A stretch of DNA of 12,289 nt from an uncultured Bacteroidota bacterium (GTDB taxonomy: Bacteria; Bacteroidota; Bacteroidia; Chitinophagales; S012-47), in the NCBI GenBank assembly GCA_913062655.1, contig CAJXXO010000050.1, positions 1 to 12,289 on the forward strand, in the 5' to 3' direction. The notes under the pieces were generated by a model. The model worked only from the letters and a program-made list of their open reading frames with translations, was not told the DNA's origin and made no database searches. The position numbers and the translations under genes are program-made. Within the stretch, counting starts at the first letter, position 1, and the number at the start of each line of letters is the position of its first letter. Below, piece by piece: positions 7,518 to 12,289 of the stretch.

Positions 7518-7551
7518 CACGCGATTCTATTGAACTTGAAAATAAAATGCC

Positions 7552-7971
7552 ATGGCGGGTAACATTACCTTGACAATGATTAAGCCGGATGCAGTGCAGA
7601 AAGGCGTTATCGGTAACATTTTACAAATGATAACCGATGCGGGCTTCCAAATCCGGGCTATGAAGTATTACCAGATGACCACCGAGCAAGCGCAGCAGTT
7701 TTATGCGGTGCACAAAGAGCGTCCCTTTTACAATGATCTGGTAAGCTTTATGACAAGTGGTCCGATTGTAGCGGCCATTCTGGAAAAAGAAAATGCAGTA
7801 TCCGACTTTCGTAAATTAATCGGAGCAACCAATCCTGCCGAAGCAGAAGAGGGAACGATCCGCAAGAAATTTGCTGAAAACATCGAGCGCAATGCCGTTC
7901 ACGGTTCTGACTCTGACGACAATGCACAGATCGAGGCGAGTTTCCACTTCAGCCAACTGGAGCGATTCTAA
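7552..7971 (+). CDS. ndk: Nucleoside diphosphate kinase
   Basis: Ndk transfers the terminal phosphate of ATP to other (deoxy)nucleoside diphosphates through a phosphohistidine, balancing the NTP and dNTP pools in the cytoplasm. The 139-residue length is standard. The opening TLTMIKPDAV (ATP-site lysine Lys11), the ERPFY segment at 56-60, GATNPAEAEEGTIRKKF at 91-107 and the active-site signature NAVHGSDS with catalytic His117 are all present. The ATG at 7552 gives the canonical N-terminus and follows an A-rich stretch rather than a Shine-Dalgarno site. It is divergent from the DHH phosphoesterase, has its own promoter, and ends 31 bases before a strong terminator, so it is probably monocistronic. 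Confidence 0.98.
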   Translation: MAGNITLTMIKPDAVQKGVIGNILQMITDAGFQIRAMKYYQMTTEQAQQFYAVHKERPFYNDLVSFMTSGPIVAAILEKENAVSDFRKLIGATNPAEAEEGTIRKKFAENIERNAVHGSDSDDNAQIEASFHFSQLERF

Positions 7972-8002
7972 GCCCCGATCGGATCAACACATCAACGCTA
8001 TG

Positions 8003-8030
8003 AGGCTCTCCTTTGGGAGGGCCTTTTTTA
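8003..8030 (+). terminator. Intrinsic terminator after ndk
   Basis: GGCTCTCC (8004-8011), loop TTTG, and GGAGGGCC (8016-8023) form an 8-bp stem with one G-T wobble, extended by A8003-T8024, followed by a run of six T. It ends ndk transcription and separates it from the tetR region. Confidence 0.85.
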
Positions 8031-8074
8031 TGCAGGCTTATCCGCAAAGTCACACAGCGACACAAAAAAATCCT

Positions 8075-8144
8075 TACTACATACTACATACCCTCTACTC
8101 AGTACTCTATACTAAGTACTCTCTACTAGGTACTCTCTACCAAG
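8075..8144. repeat. 14-bp tandem repeat, about five copies
   Basis: Units at 8089-8102, 8103-8116, 8117-8130 and 8131-8144 are each 14 bases and close to TACTCTCTACTAAG; 8075-8088 is a more diverged fifth copy. The array lies between the ndk terminator and the tetR promoter, in DNA without a credible gene. There are no spacers, so it is a simple tandem repeat. Confidence 0.8.
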
Positions 8145-8184
8145 CACCCCCATCAACCCCTACCTCATTTTTCTCCTCTTCCCA

Positions 8185-8215
8185 TTTGGAAAACCCAACA
8201 ATTAGCTTACCTTTG
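8185..8215 (+). promoter_or_regulatory. Predicted tetR promoter
   Basis: TTTG at 8185-8188 and TACCTTTG at 8208-8215 are 19 bp apart, a full match to the Bacteroidota consensus. The transcript would start near 8221, so the upstream in-frame GTG at 8215 cannot be the start codon and ATG 8236 is preferred. The G of the -7 box is also the first base of the operator. Confidence 0.75.
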
Positions 8216-8233
8216 TGAGCGATTACTCACTTA
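8215..8233. promoter_or_regulatory. Operator at the tetR promoter
   Basis: GTGAG (8215-8219), a 6-base spacer and CTCAC (8226-8230) form an inverted repeat directly after the -7 box. The 19-base sequence from 8215 matches 8779-8797 before the dehydrogenase at 15 of 19 positions, all four differences being transitions. Inferred to be where the TetR protein represses its own gene. Confidence 0.7.
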
Positions 8234-8235
8234 TT

Positions 8236-8757
8236 ATGACAGCCAAACAACAAGCCATACTTGATGCCGCCCTTCAGCTATTTGCCCGGGAAGGATATGC
8301 CGGTACCGCTACCAGCAAGGTAGCTAAAACGGCAGGTGTATCTGAGGGGCTGATCTTTCGGCATTTCGGCAATAAGCAAGGTTTGCTGGACGCAATACTC
8401 GAGCAGGGTCGCGAACATGCAAAGCAAGCCTTTGCCAAGGTGGTCATGGAGGCCGATCCGAAAAAACGAATCGAAAAAGCACTGGAAGTGCCCTACACCA
8501 TCAATCAGCGCGACTATGAGCTGTGGCGATTGATCTATGCCATCAAATGGCAGACCCAACAGTATGATAACTCTATGTACGATCCGGTTCGATTGGTACT
8601 GACCGATGCTTTCAAGCAGCTAAAATATGCCGATCCTAAGGCCGAAACAGAACTACTATTGATGTACCTGGATGGCATGGCCACTGCTCTATTACTGCAT
8701 GAACCCGACAACAAGGCGGCCATTCTGGAAGCCTTGAAACAGAAATATGACCTCTAA
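8236..8757 (+). CDS. TetR-family transcriptional regulator
   Basis: TetR proteins are dimeric repressors that release DNA on binding a ligand. From ATG 8236 the product is 173 residues. The N-terminal DNA-binding domain is typical: QQAILDAALQLFAREGYAGT at 5-24, then the helix-turn-helix at about 26-45 (SKVAKTAGVSEGLIFRHFGN) and KQGLLDAI. The C-terminal ligand domain (60-173) is helical and not assignable to a named subgroup, so the ligand is unknown. The frame extends to a GTG at 8215, but that lies at the predicted -7 box. The dehydrogenase begins 54 bases downstream with a matching operator, so this protein probably controls both genes. Confidence 0.92.
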   Translation: MTAKQQAILDAALQLFAREGYAGTATSKVAKTAGVSEGLIFRHFGNKQGLLDAILEQGREHAKQAFAKVVMEADPKKRIEKALEVPYTINQRDYELWRLIYAIKWQTQQYDNSMYDPVRLVLTDAFKQLKYADPKAETELLLMYLDGMATALLLHEPDNKAAILEALKQKYDL

Positions 8758-8767
8758 CCTATTTTTT

Positions 8768-8775
8768 TACCTTTG
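8768..8775 (+). promoter_or_regulatory. Predicted promoter of the short-chain dehydrogenase (-7 box)
   Basis: TACCTTTG here is identical to the tetR -7 box and sits in the same position relative to the palindrome. No TTTG is seen 19-21 bp upstream, so the promoter may be weaker than the tetR promoter or rely on other contacts. Confidence 0.6.
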
Positions 8776-8798
8776 TAAGTAAGTGATTGCTTACTTAC
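8775..8798. promoter_or_regulatory. Long palindromic operator before the short-chain dehydrogenase
   Basis: GTAAGTAAG (8775-8783), spacer TGATTG and CTTACTTAC (8790-8798) form a perfect inverted repeat with 9-bp arms, starting at the last base of the -7 box. Its inner part has the same 5-6-5 layout as the tetR operator. The doubled half-site (GTAAG twice, CTTAC twice) could hold TetR dimers in more than one register. Confidence 0.8.
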
Positions 8799-8811
8799 TT
8801 AAATCTGAAAT

Positions 8812-9633
8812 ATGCAACCACAAGTTATTGTAATCACAGGCGCCTCCTCCGGTATCGGCAAGGCCATGGCGCTTCATCTTTTAGCCCAGGGTCACACCGT
8901 ATATGGCGCAGCCCGGAGAGTTGAACAAATGCAAGACCTGACCAATAAAGGCGGACACGCATTGGCCATGGATGTAATGGATACAGGCCAGGTAAAAGCA
9001 GCCGTACAACAAGTGCTGGACGACCAGGGCCACATAGATGTGCTCGTCAACAATGCCGGCTATGCCATCTACGGAGCCGTAGAGGATACCGATCTGGACG
9101 ATGCCCGCAGGCAGTTTGAAGTCAACCTTTTCGGATTGGCTGACATTACAAAGCAGGTGCTTCCACACATGCGTGCTCAACGCAGTGGTAAGATCATCAA
9201 CATATCTTCTATGGGCGGTAAGATGTACACTCCACTTGGTGCCTGGTATCACGCTACCAAACACGCCCTGGAGGGCTGGAGTGATTGTTTACGACTGGAA
9301 GTGAAAGACTTTGGTATCGATGTCGTCATCATTGAGCCGGGTATCATCAATACTGAATTTGCTGATGTCATGCATCAACCGATGTTGGAAAGAAGTGGTG
9401 ACGGGCCTTACGCCCACCTGGCCCAACCTGTAGCCAAAGCCACCGCCCAAAACTATGCACCCGGTAATGGCTCCCCCGCCAGCGTAGTGGCCAAAACCGT
9501 GGGTAAAGCAATAGCAGCCAAGCGACCCAAAACACGCTACGCGGTCGGCAAACTGGCCAAGCCTATGATGTGGATTCGAAAATACCTCGGTGATCGAGTC
9601 TTTGATAAGGCAGTCATGAGCCAGGTAAAGTAG
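8812..9633 (+). CDS. Classical short-chain dehydrogenase/reductase
   Basis: SDR enzymes oxidise alcohols or reduce carbonyls with NAD(P)H; this one should be cytosolic. The 273-residue protein has TGASSGIG at 9-16 (cofactor loop), NNAG at 80-83, Asn105 in VNLFGL, and the catalytic Ser133, Tyr146 and Lys150 (YHATK), followed by EPGIINTEF. Arg35-Arg36 after the second beta strand suggests NADP(H) preference. The C-terminal 60 residues, rich in lysine and with KLAKPMMWIRKYLGD, resemble the substrate-side extension of the 17-beta-hydroxysteroid-dehydrogenase-like group, but the substrate is unknown. Control by the adjacent TetR through the operator at 8775-8798 suggests response to a small molecule, possibly its substrate. 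Confidence 0.93.
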   Translation: MQPQVIVITGASSGIGKAMALHLLAQGHTVYGAARRVEQMQDLTNKGGHALAMDVMDTGQVKAAVQQVLDDQGHIDVLVNNAGYAIYGAVEDTDLDDARRQFEVNLFGLADITKQVLPHMRAQRSGKIINISSMGGKMYTPLGAWYHATKHALEGWSDCLRLEVKDFGIDVVIIEPGIINTEFADVMHQPMLERSGDGPYAHLAQPVAKATAQNYAPGNGSPASVVAKTVGKAIAAKRPKTRYAVGKLAKPMMWIRKYLGDRVFDKAVMSQVK

Positions 9634-9637
9634 GCCA

Positions 9638-9668
9638 TTGTGCAACGAGACGCCATACTCTATTTTTA
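9638..9668 (+). promoter_or_regulatory. Possible promoter of the small membrane protein gene
   Basis: TTG at 9638-9640 and TATTTTTA at 9661-9668 (one mismatch to TAnnTTTG) are separated by 20 bp. A transcript from here would start near 9674, giving a leader of about 20 bases before ATG 9695 and arguing against the TTG at 9638 as a start codon. Confidence 0.4.
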
Positions 9669-9694
9669 CAATTGGCCTTCTAAAGGCTGGCAAC

Positions 9695-10195
9695 ATGAAC
9701 CCAACGCTAAAGTGGCTGGATGAAAAATTGCATCGATCCCGATCTGCTCCAAAGATCATGGGTGCGTTGGGCCTATTGCTTGCCCTTTTAGTCGCCTATG
9801 AAGCACGCTTGCCACTGCTCAAATCCACGGTTACCATTGTTGACAAATACGTAAAGGTCAATACCGTATATGGAGACAGTGAAGTCAGGCATTATTTTGT
9901 CACTTCAGCAGAACGTACATACCGGATACAAGAGTGGGCCTACAGGCGCATACCGGTCGGCCGCCCTTTTTATTGGGAGCGGGGACTGGTCACCGGTCGC
10001 GTGTTTTACCTCAAAACAGATGTCCACGAGAAAAGCAAGGATCACCTGCACTTTGCCTTTCCCTATTTTATATTCTTCATTTCCATCTGTACGGTTCATG
10101 CTTTTGTAGGTGGAAAGCACAAGTCCAGGCAAAATGGTGGTATCATGGCCTTTATCTTGGGTGGAGGAACGATGCTCTTCACCTTCTTGCTGTAG
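9695..10195 (+). CDS. Membrane protein of unknown function
   Basis: The family is not recognised. From ATG 9695 the product is 166 residues. It has a basic N-terminus (KLHRSR), a hydrophobic segment at about 21-42 (IMGALGLLLALLVAYEARLPLL), a loop of about 75 residues rich in Tyr, Arg and Val that looks beta-stranded, then two hydrophobic segments at about 119-138 and 149-166, the last ending the protein. Three membrane passes with the middle domain outside is a reasonable model. The frame continues up to TTG 9638, but that lies in the predicted promoter. It follows the dehydrogenase by 61 bases and may have its own promoter; there is no sign of transfer or decay. Confidence 0.7.
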   Translation: MNPTLKWLDEKLHRSRSAPKIMGALGLLLALLVAYEARLPLLKSTVTIVDKYVKVNTVYGDSEVRHYFVTSAERTYRIQEWAYRRIPVGRPFYWERGLVTGRVFYLKTDVHEKSKDHLHFAFPYFIFFISICTVHAFVGGKHKSRQNGGIMAFILGGGTMLFTFLL

Positions 10196-10276
10196 TACAG
10201 GTATTTTATGGGCTCCTTTTTGGGGTAAATAAAATCCTTGGCACGATGATTGGTCGTAGGTAAAGGAAAAAAAAGC

Positions 10277-10286
10277 AGGAGGTGAT
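10277..10286 (+). promoter_or_regulatory. Strong Shine-Dalgarno sequence before the 10288 gene
   Basis: AGGAGGTGAT at 10277-10286 is fully complementary to the usual 3' end of 16S rRNA. It leaves five bases between GGAGG and ATG 10288, while the overlapping GTG 10282 and ATG 10285 are too close to be used. Such a perfect site is uncommon in Bacteroidota, and no other gene in the window has one. Confidence 0.65.
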
Positions 10287-10287
10287 G

Positions 10288-10671
10288 ATGAAAGCGCCAA
10301 TAACCAAACAAGCAGCCGCCCTTACGCAGCACCTGGTAGAATGGGCCAAGCAGACGCGGCATTATGAAGACAATGCTAACCACTGGGCCATGCAACTTCC
10401 CAAGGTGCAGCCCGAAGAAGCGCATTTTCAGTTTCCCACCTTCTCGTTGGAAACCAATTTTATTGGTTCAATGATTTATCTGCGCATACATGACCTACAT
10501 ACCGGGGGAAGTCTGATGGTGACTGATGCCAAAGGCCATGTCTACTTGGATATTGAAGACGTAAATGGTTTACTGACGCTTGAGGTCAGCCACCTTGACC
10601 CGGATACATATTATGTCACTTACCAAAGAGGACGGTTTCAAACGACACAGCACTTCAACAAAGACTGGTAG
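10288..10671 (+). CDS. Protein of unknown function with a beta-sandwich-like C-terminus
   Basis: The family is not recognised. The 127-residue product has no signal peptide or membrane segment. The first 35 residues look helical. From about residue 48 the sequence alternates as in beta strands and contains a D-A-K-G-H turn, then LTLEVSHLDPDTYYVTY and a final hydrophobic-basic strand. That order (turn with D-x-x-G, L-x-(V/L)-S-x-L-x-x-x-x-Y-x-V, last strand) resembles the C-terminal sorting domain of type IX secretion cargo, but the missing signal peptide argues against it being such cargo. The start is set by the Shine-Dalgarno at 10277-10286. It ends 50 bases before the tyrosine leader ORF. 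Confidence 0.6.
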   Translation: MKAPITKQAAALTQHLVEWAKQTRHYEDNANHWAMQLPKVQPEEAHFQFPTFSLETNFIGSMIYLRIHDLHTGGSLMVTDAKGHVYLDIEDVNGLLTLEVSHLDPDTYYVTYQRGRFQTTQHFNKDW

Positions 10672-10706
10672 TGTGTAGAGCGATTTTTGTATTCCAAATA
10701 ATTTAT

Positions 10707-10714
10707 TACTTTTC
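10707..10714 (+). promoter_or_regulatory. Possible -7 box for the tyrosine leader transcript
   Basis: TACTTTTC differs from TAnnTTTG only at the last base; TTTG at 10686-10689 lies 17 bp upstream. A transcript from here would begin at or just before the leader ATG, making the leader ORF nearly leaderless. GATTTTTG at 10682-10689 is an alternative -7 with one mismatch that would leave about 26 bases before the ATG. Which is used cannot be decided by eye. Confidence 0.35.
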
Positions 10715-10721
10715 CATCCTA

Positions 10722-10784
10722 ATGAGAAAGCACAGCACCTATACCTATTACTATTATTCGCTACTGATGCACAGGAGCCGATGA
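10722..10784 (+). CDS. Tyrosine-rich leader peptide of the phenylalanine hydroxylase attenuator
   Basis: This short ORF of 20 sense codons reads ATG AGA AAG at its start and ends at TGA 10782-10784. Residues 7-12 are Y-T-Y-Y-Y-Y, that is TAT at 10740, then TAT, TAC, TAT and TAT at 10746-10757: five Tyr codons in six. It lies 83 bases before a phenylalanine hydroxylase gene, with an intrinsic terminator in between. Leader peptides that attenuate amino-acid biosynthesis genes are rich in the codon of the end product; tyrosine is the product of the hydroxylase. The peptide itself is not expected to act; stalling of the ribosome is the signal. Codon content, position, terminator and alternative pairing all agree. 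Confidence 0.85.
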   Translation: MRKHSTYTYYYYSLLMHRSR

Positions 10785-10826
10785 GGTAATGGTATAGTGT
10801 ACAAACGATAACCAGCCCGGTTCCTG
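10739..10826 (+). promoter_or_regulatory. Attenuator: protector and antiterminator pairings
   Basis: Two alternative structures precede the terminator. The antiterminator pairs CAGGAGCCG at 10772-10780 (last codons of the leader ORF) with CGGTTCCTG at 10818-10826 (5' arm and loop of the terminator): nine contiguous pairs including one G-U. The protector pairs the tyrosine-codon stretch 10739-10752 with 10785-10797 just after the leader stop, 13 pairs around one bulged T. A ribosome stalled on the Tyr codons would break the protector and leave 10772-10780 free, allowing the antiterminator; one that reaches TGA 10782 would cover 10772-10780 and let the terminator form. The pairings are read directly; the mechanism is inferred by analogy with trp, his and phe attenuators. 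Confidence 0.8.
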
Positions 10827-10845
10827 CAGGAACCGGGCTTTTTTT
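10814..10845 (+). terminator. Attenuator terminator before phenylalanine 4-monooxygenase
   Basis: AGCCCGGTTCC (10814-10824), loop TGCA and GGAACCGGGCT (10829-10839) form a perfect 11-bp stem followed by T through 10845. It ends 22 bases before the hydroxylase ATG and lies after the leader ORF, so it acts inside the leader transcript. The upstream gene ends more than 140 bases earlier. Confidence 0.93.
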
Positions 10846-10867
10846 ATGCCTGACAAACAACCTACTG

Positions 10868-11587
10868 ATGCAACAACATTACGATCAATACACGACAGAA
10901 GACCATGCCGTTTGGCAGATCCTTTTCGAACGGCAGGTGAAAAACCTGCAAGGCAAAGCCTGCGACCTGTATCTCGATAAGCTGGAGGCCCTGGCCCCTG
11001 CCCTACAGGCCAAGGCTGTCCCCAGATTTGACGACCTAAATGCCGTATTGTTGTCTGCTACCGGCTGGCAAATTCACGTAGTACCCGGTTTGATTCCTCC
11101 GGCAGATTTTTTCGCCTTACTGGCCGACAGACGATTTTGCTCTTCCACATGGCTGCGCACCCGTGCCCAGCTTGACTACCTGGAGGAGCCCGATATGTTT
11201 CACGATATTTTTGGCCATGTTCCCTTGCTTATGGATACTGGCTATGCTGATATGATGCAGCAGATCGGAGAGCTGGGCGTTGCGGCAGCCCATGATCCTG
11301 AAAAATTGGATGAGATCGAGCGGCTGTATTGGTTTACCATTGAATTTGGCGTACTGCAGCGAGGAGATGAACGCCAGATCTACGGAGCGGGCATCCTGTC
11401 TTCGTTCGGGGAAGCGAAGGAGATAGTGGAACCAGAAGCGATTATCAAGCCGTGGGATGTGAAGGAACTGATGCAGACCCCTTTTGACAAATCGATGATA
11501 CAACCTTACTACTATGGCTTACCTGACTGGGAAACCTTGCCGAAGGTGATAGCAGAAATTTGGCATAGTACCCAGGTCAGTGTATGA
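10868..11587 (+). CDS. phhA: Phenylalanine 4-monooxygenase (phenylalanine hydroxylase)
   Basis: This enzyme converts phenylalanine to tyrosine using O2, a non-haem iron and a tetrahydropterin. The 239-residue protein is a bacterial-type single-domain enzyme without the N-terminal ACT regulatory domain of animal enzymes. Iron ligands are His112 and His117 in EPDMFHDIFGHVPLLMD and Glu159 in WFTIEFGV. The opening HYDQYTTEDHAVWQILF (4-20), GLIPPADFF at 74-82 and YGAGILSSFGE at 172-182 are also conserved. It begins after the attenuator terminator, so its expression should depend on readthrough when charged tRNA-Tyr is scarce, fitting a biosynthetic rather than catabolic role. Its stop overlaps the opposite-strand two-component gene by 11 bases. 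Confidence 0.96.
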   Translation: MQQHYDQYTTEDHAVWQILFERQVKNLQGKACDLYLDKLEALAPALQAKAVPRFDDLNAVLLSATGWQIHVVPGLIPPADFFALLADRRFCSSTWLRTRAQLDYLEEPDMFHDIFGHVPLLMDTGYADMMQQIGELGVAAAHDPEKLDEIERLYWFTIEFGVLQRGDERQIYGAGILSSFGEAKEIVEPEAIIKPWDVKELMQTPFDKSMIQPYYYGLPDWETLPKVIAEIWHSTQVSV

Positions 11588-12289
11588 AACGGCCCAACAT
11601 TTTCTCGGTGAGGGGCTTGGTAACAAAACCGACTACCGGTTCATAGTTGAACGATTGTTTGATCGCCTCGTCAAACAAGTTAGAGGTAACCACTAATGTG
11701 GGTATTGCGGGAATGCCATTCGCCTGCATATGTTCCAATACATCCCATCCCAATTGACCATCACGCAAATGAATATCCAACATGATCAAGTCAAGGATTT
11801 TGTGCTCTCTCTCAATTATACTAATAGCGGCCTTTGTGTCACCACATACTTTAATATTGGCATCCGGAAGGTAGGAGGCCAATTTTGTTTTTATCACTAA
11901 TTGTTGGATGGGATCATCTTCAATAATGAGCACTTCATTCACCAGTCCAAGTGTAAGCCGGATATCAGGATCTCGCAGCTCCAGGTGACTCTTTCCTACC
12001 TGGTGAGTTAGTTCCTGTATCACTTGGTCAGTCTCTTCTAATGCATTCTGCAAGGCTTCAAAAAGCGGGTCCTGCCCCCATTCTTTCTGCATTAGATTTA
12101 CAATGCCCAGAGCATTGCTAAAGGGGCCACGCAATTTGTGGGCTGACATAAATGCAAAGTCATCCATGTAAGAGTGGTACGTCTTCAAGAGCTCGGTATA
12201 CCGTGAACGCTCCCTCGCTCGTTCTTCGCTCTGCGTTAGGTGGTGGATAATGGCCTCGATCAATTCCTGATTGCGGAATGGTTTGGCAA
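11577..12289 (-). CDS. Two-component protein REC-DHp-REC without an ATPase domain (partial, N-terminus beyond window)
   Basis: The frame is open to the window edge, so only the last 236 residues are visible. The first, AKPFRNQELIEAI, looks like the end of a receiver domain (conserved K-P-F and last helix). A charged helix (about 17-38) leads to a histidine-kinase dimerisation domain with the H-box FMSAHKLRGPFSNALG, whose phospho-acceptor would be His50 of the visible part. A second helix (about 75-100) follows, and after only about 18 more residues a receiver domain: IIEDDP acidic pocket, MLDIHL phospho-acceptor Asp171, VVTSN with Thr201, and VTKPL with Lys224. No HATPase_c domain (N, G1, G2 boxes) lies between the dimerisation and receiver domains. 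It may shuttle phosphate instead of using ATP. It converges on the hydroxylase with an 11-base overlap. Confidence 0.85.
   Translation of the reverse strand, partial: AKPFRNQELIEAIIHHLTQSEERARERSRYTELLKTYHSYMDDFAFMSAHKLRGPFSNALGIVNLMQKEWGQDPLFEALQNALEETDQVIQELTHQVGKSHLELRDPDIRLTLGLVNEVLIIEDDPIQQLVIKTKLASYLPDANIKVCGDTKAAISIIEREHKILDLIMLDIHLRDGQLGWDVLEHMQANGIPAIPTLVVTSNLFDEAIKQSFNYEPVVGFVTKPLTEKMLGRFIH

Noticed and set aside
7443..7520. 26-residue N-terminal extension of the phosphoesterase from GTG 7518-7520
   Set aside because: It is unlike the family, uses a GTG start, and would place the predicted promoter inside the gene.
8075..8144. Short repeated units as a CRISPR array
   Set aside because: The 14-bp units abut with no spacers and no cas genes are nearby.
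7871..8218. 115-codon frame overlapping the end of ndk and the tandem repeat
   Set aside because: It is out of frame with ndk, runs through the terminator and low-complexity repeat, and has no protein-like features.
8215..8235. GTG 8215 as the tetR start
   Set aside because: The GTG begins at the last base of a full-match -7 box and lies inside the operator; ATG 8236 gives a normal TetR N-terminus.
9675..9687. Hairpin GCCTT-CTA-AAGGC as a terminator of the dehydrogenase
   Set aside because: Five-bp stem without a following T run; it lies in the predicted leader of the next gene.

Overview
The window looks like chromosomal DNA from a member of the phylum Bacteroidota. The main evidence is repeated promoter elements of the Bacteroidota type (a TAnnTTTG -7 box, sometimes with TTTG about 19-20 bp upstream), weak or absent Shine-Dalgarno sequences before most genes, and a cluster of ndk, a DHH phosphoesterase and FKBP isomerases like the one around gldI in gliding Bacteroidota. 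The lower-rank taxonomy cannot be fixed from the sequence alone. Every gene except the two at the window edges appears intact, and no rRNA, tRNA, CRISPR array or insertion sequence was seen. No gene-free stretch exceeds 300 bases; the longest (7972-8235) holds a terminator, a tandem repeat and a promoter.

Layout. 1-1299 (+): the tail of an unidentified gene, a class III-type sirtuin and a Nudix ADP-ribose pyrophosphatase-like enzyme, all overlapping. The last two could act in sequence, because sirtuins release O-acyl-ADP-ribose and some Nudix enzymes cleave ADP-ribose compounds. 1354-1835 (-): a ParE/RelE-type toxin with its antitoxin. 1976-3784 (-): the ribosome-associated GTPase TypA/BipA. 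3900-7442 (-): an overlapping operon of a DHH/NrnA-type phosphoesterase, a triple-FKBP lipoprotein and a triple-FKBP periplasmic protein. Divergent from it, 7552-7971 (+) is nucleoside diphosphate kinase, ending at a clear terminator. 8075-8144 is a 14-bp tandem repeat. 8185-9633 (+): a TetR regulator and a short-chain dehydrogenase whose promoters carry near-identical palindromic operators. 9695-10671 (+): two proteins of unknown function.

The most notable element is at 10722-10867. A 20-codon leader ORF with five tyrosine codons within six codons is followed by a strong intrinsic terminator, 22 bases before the start of phenylalanine 4-monooxygenase, the enzyme that makes tyrosine from phenylalanine. 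A 9-bp alternative pairing between the end of the leader ORF and the 5' arm of the terminator gives a complete antiterminator design. This reads as tyrosine-sensing ribosome-mediated attenuation of phenylalanine hydroxylase.

The right end (11577-12289, -) is the C-terminal part of a two-component protein with the order receiver, histidine dimerisation domain, receiver. It lacks an ATPase domain between the last two modules, and its stop overlaps the hydroxylase stop tail to tail.
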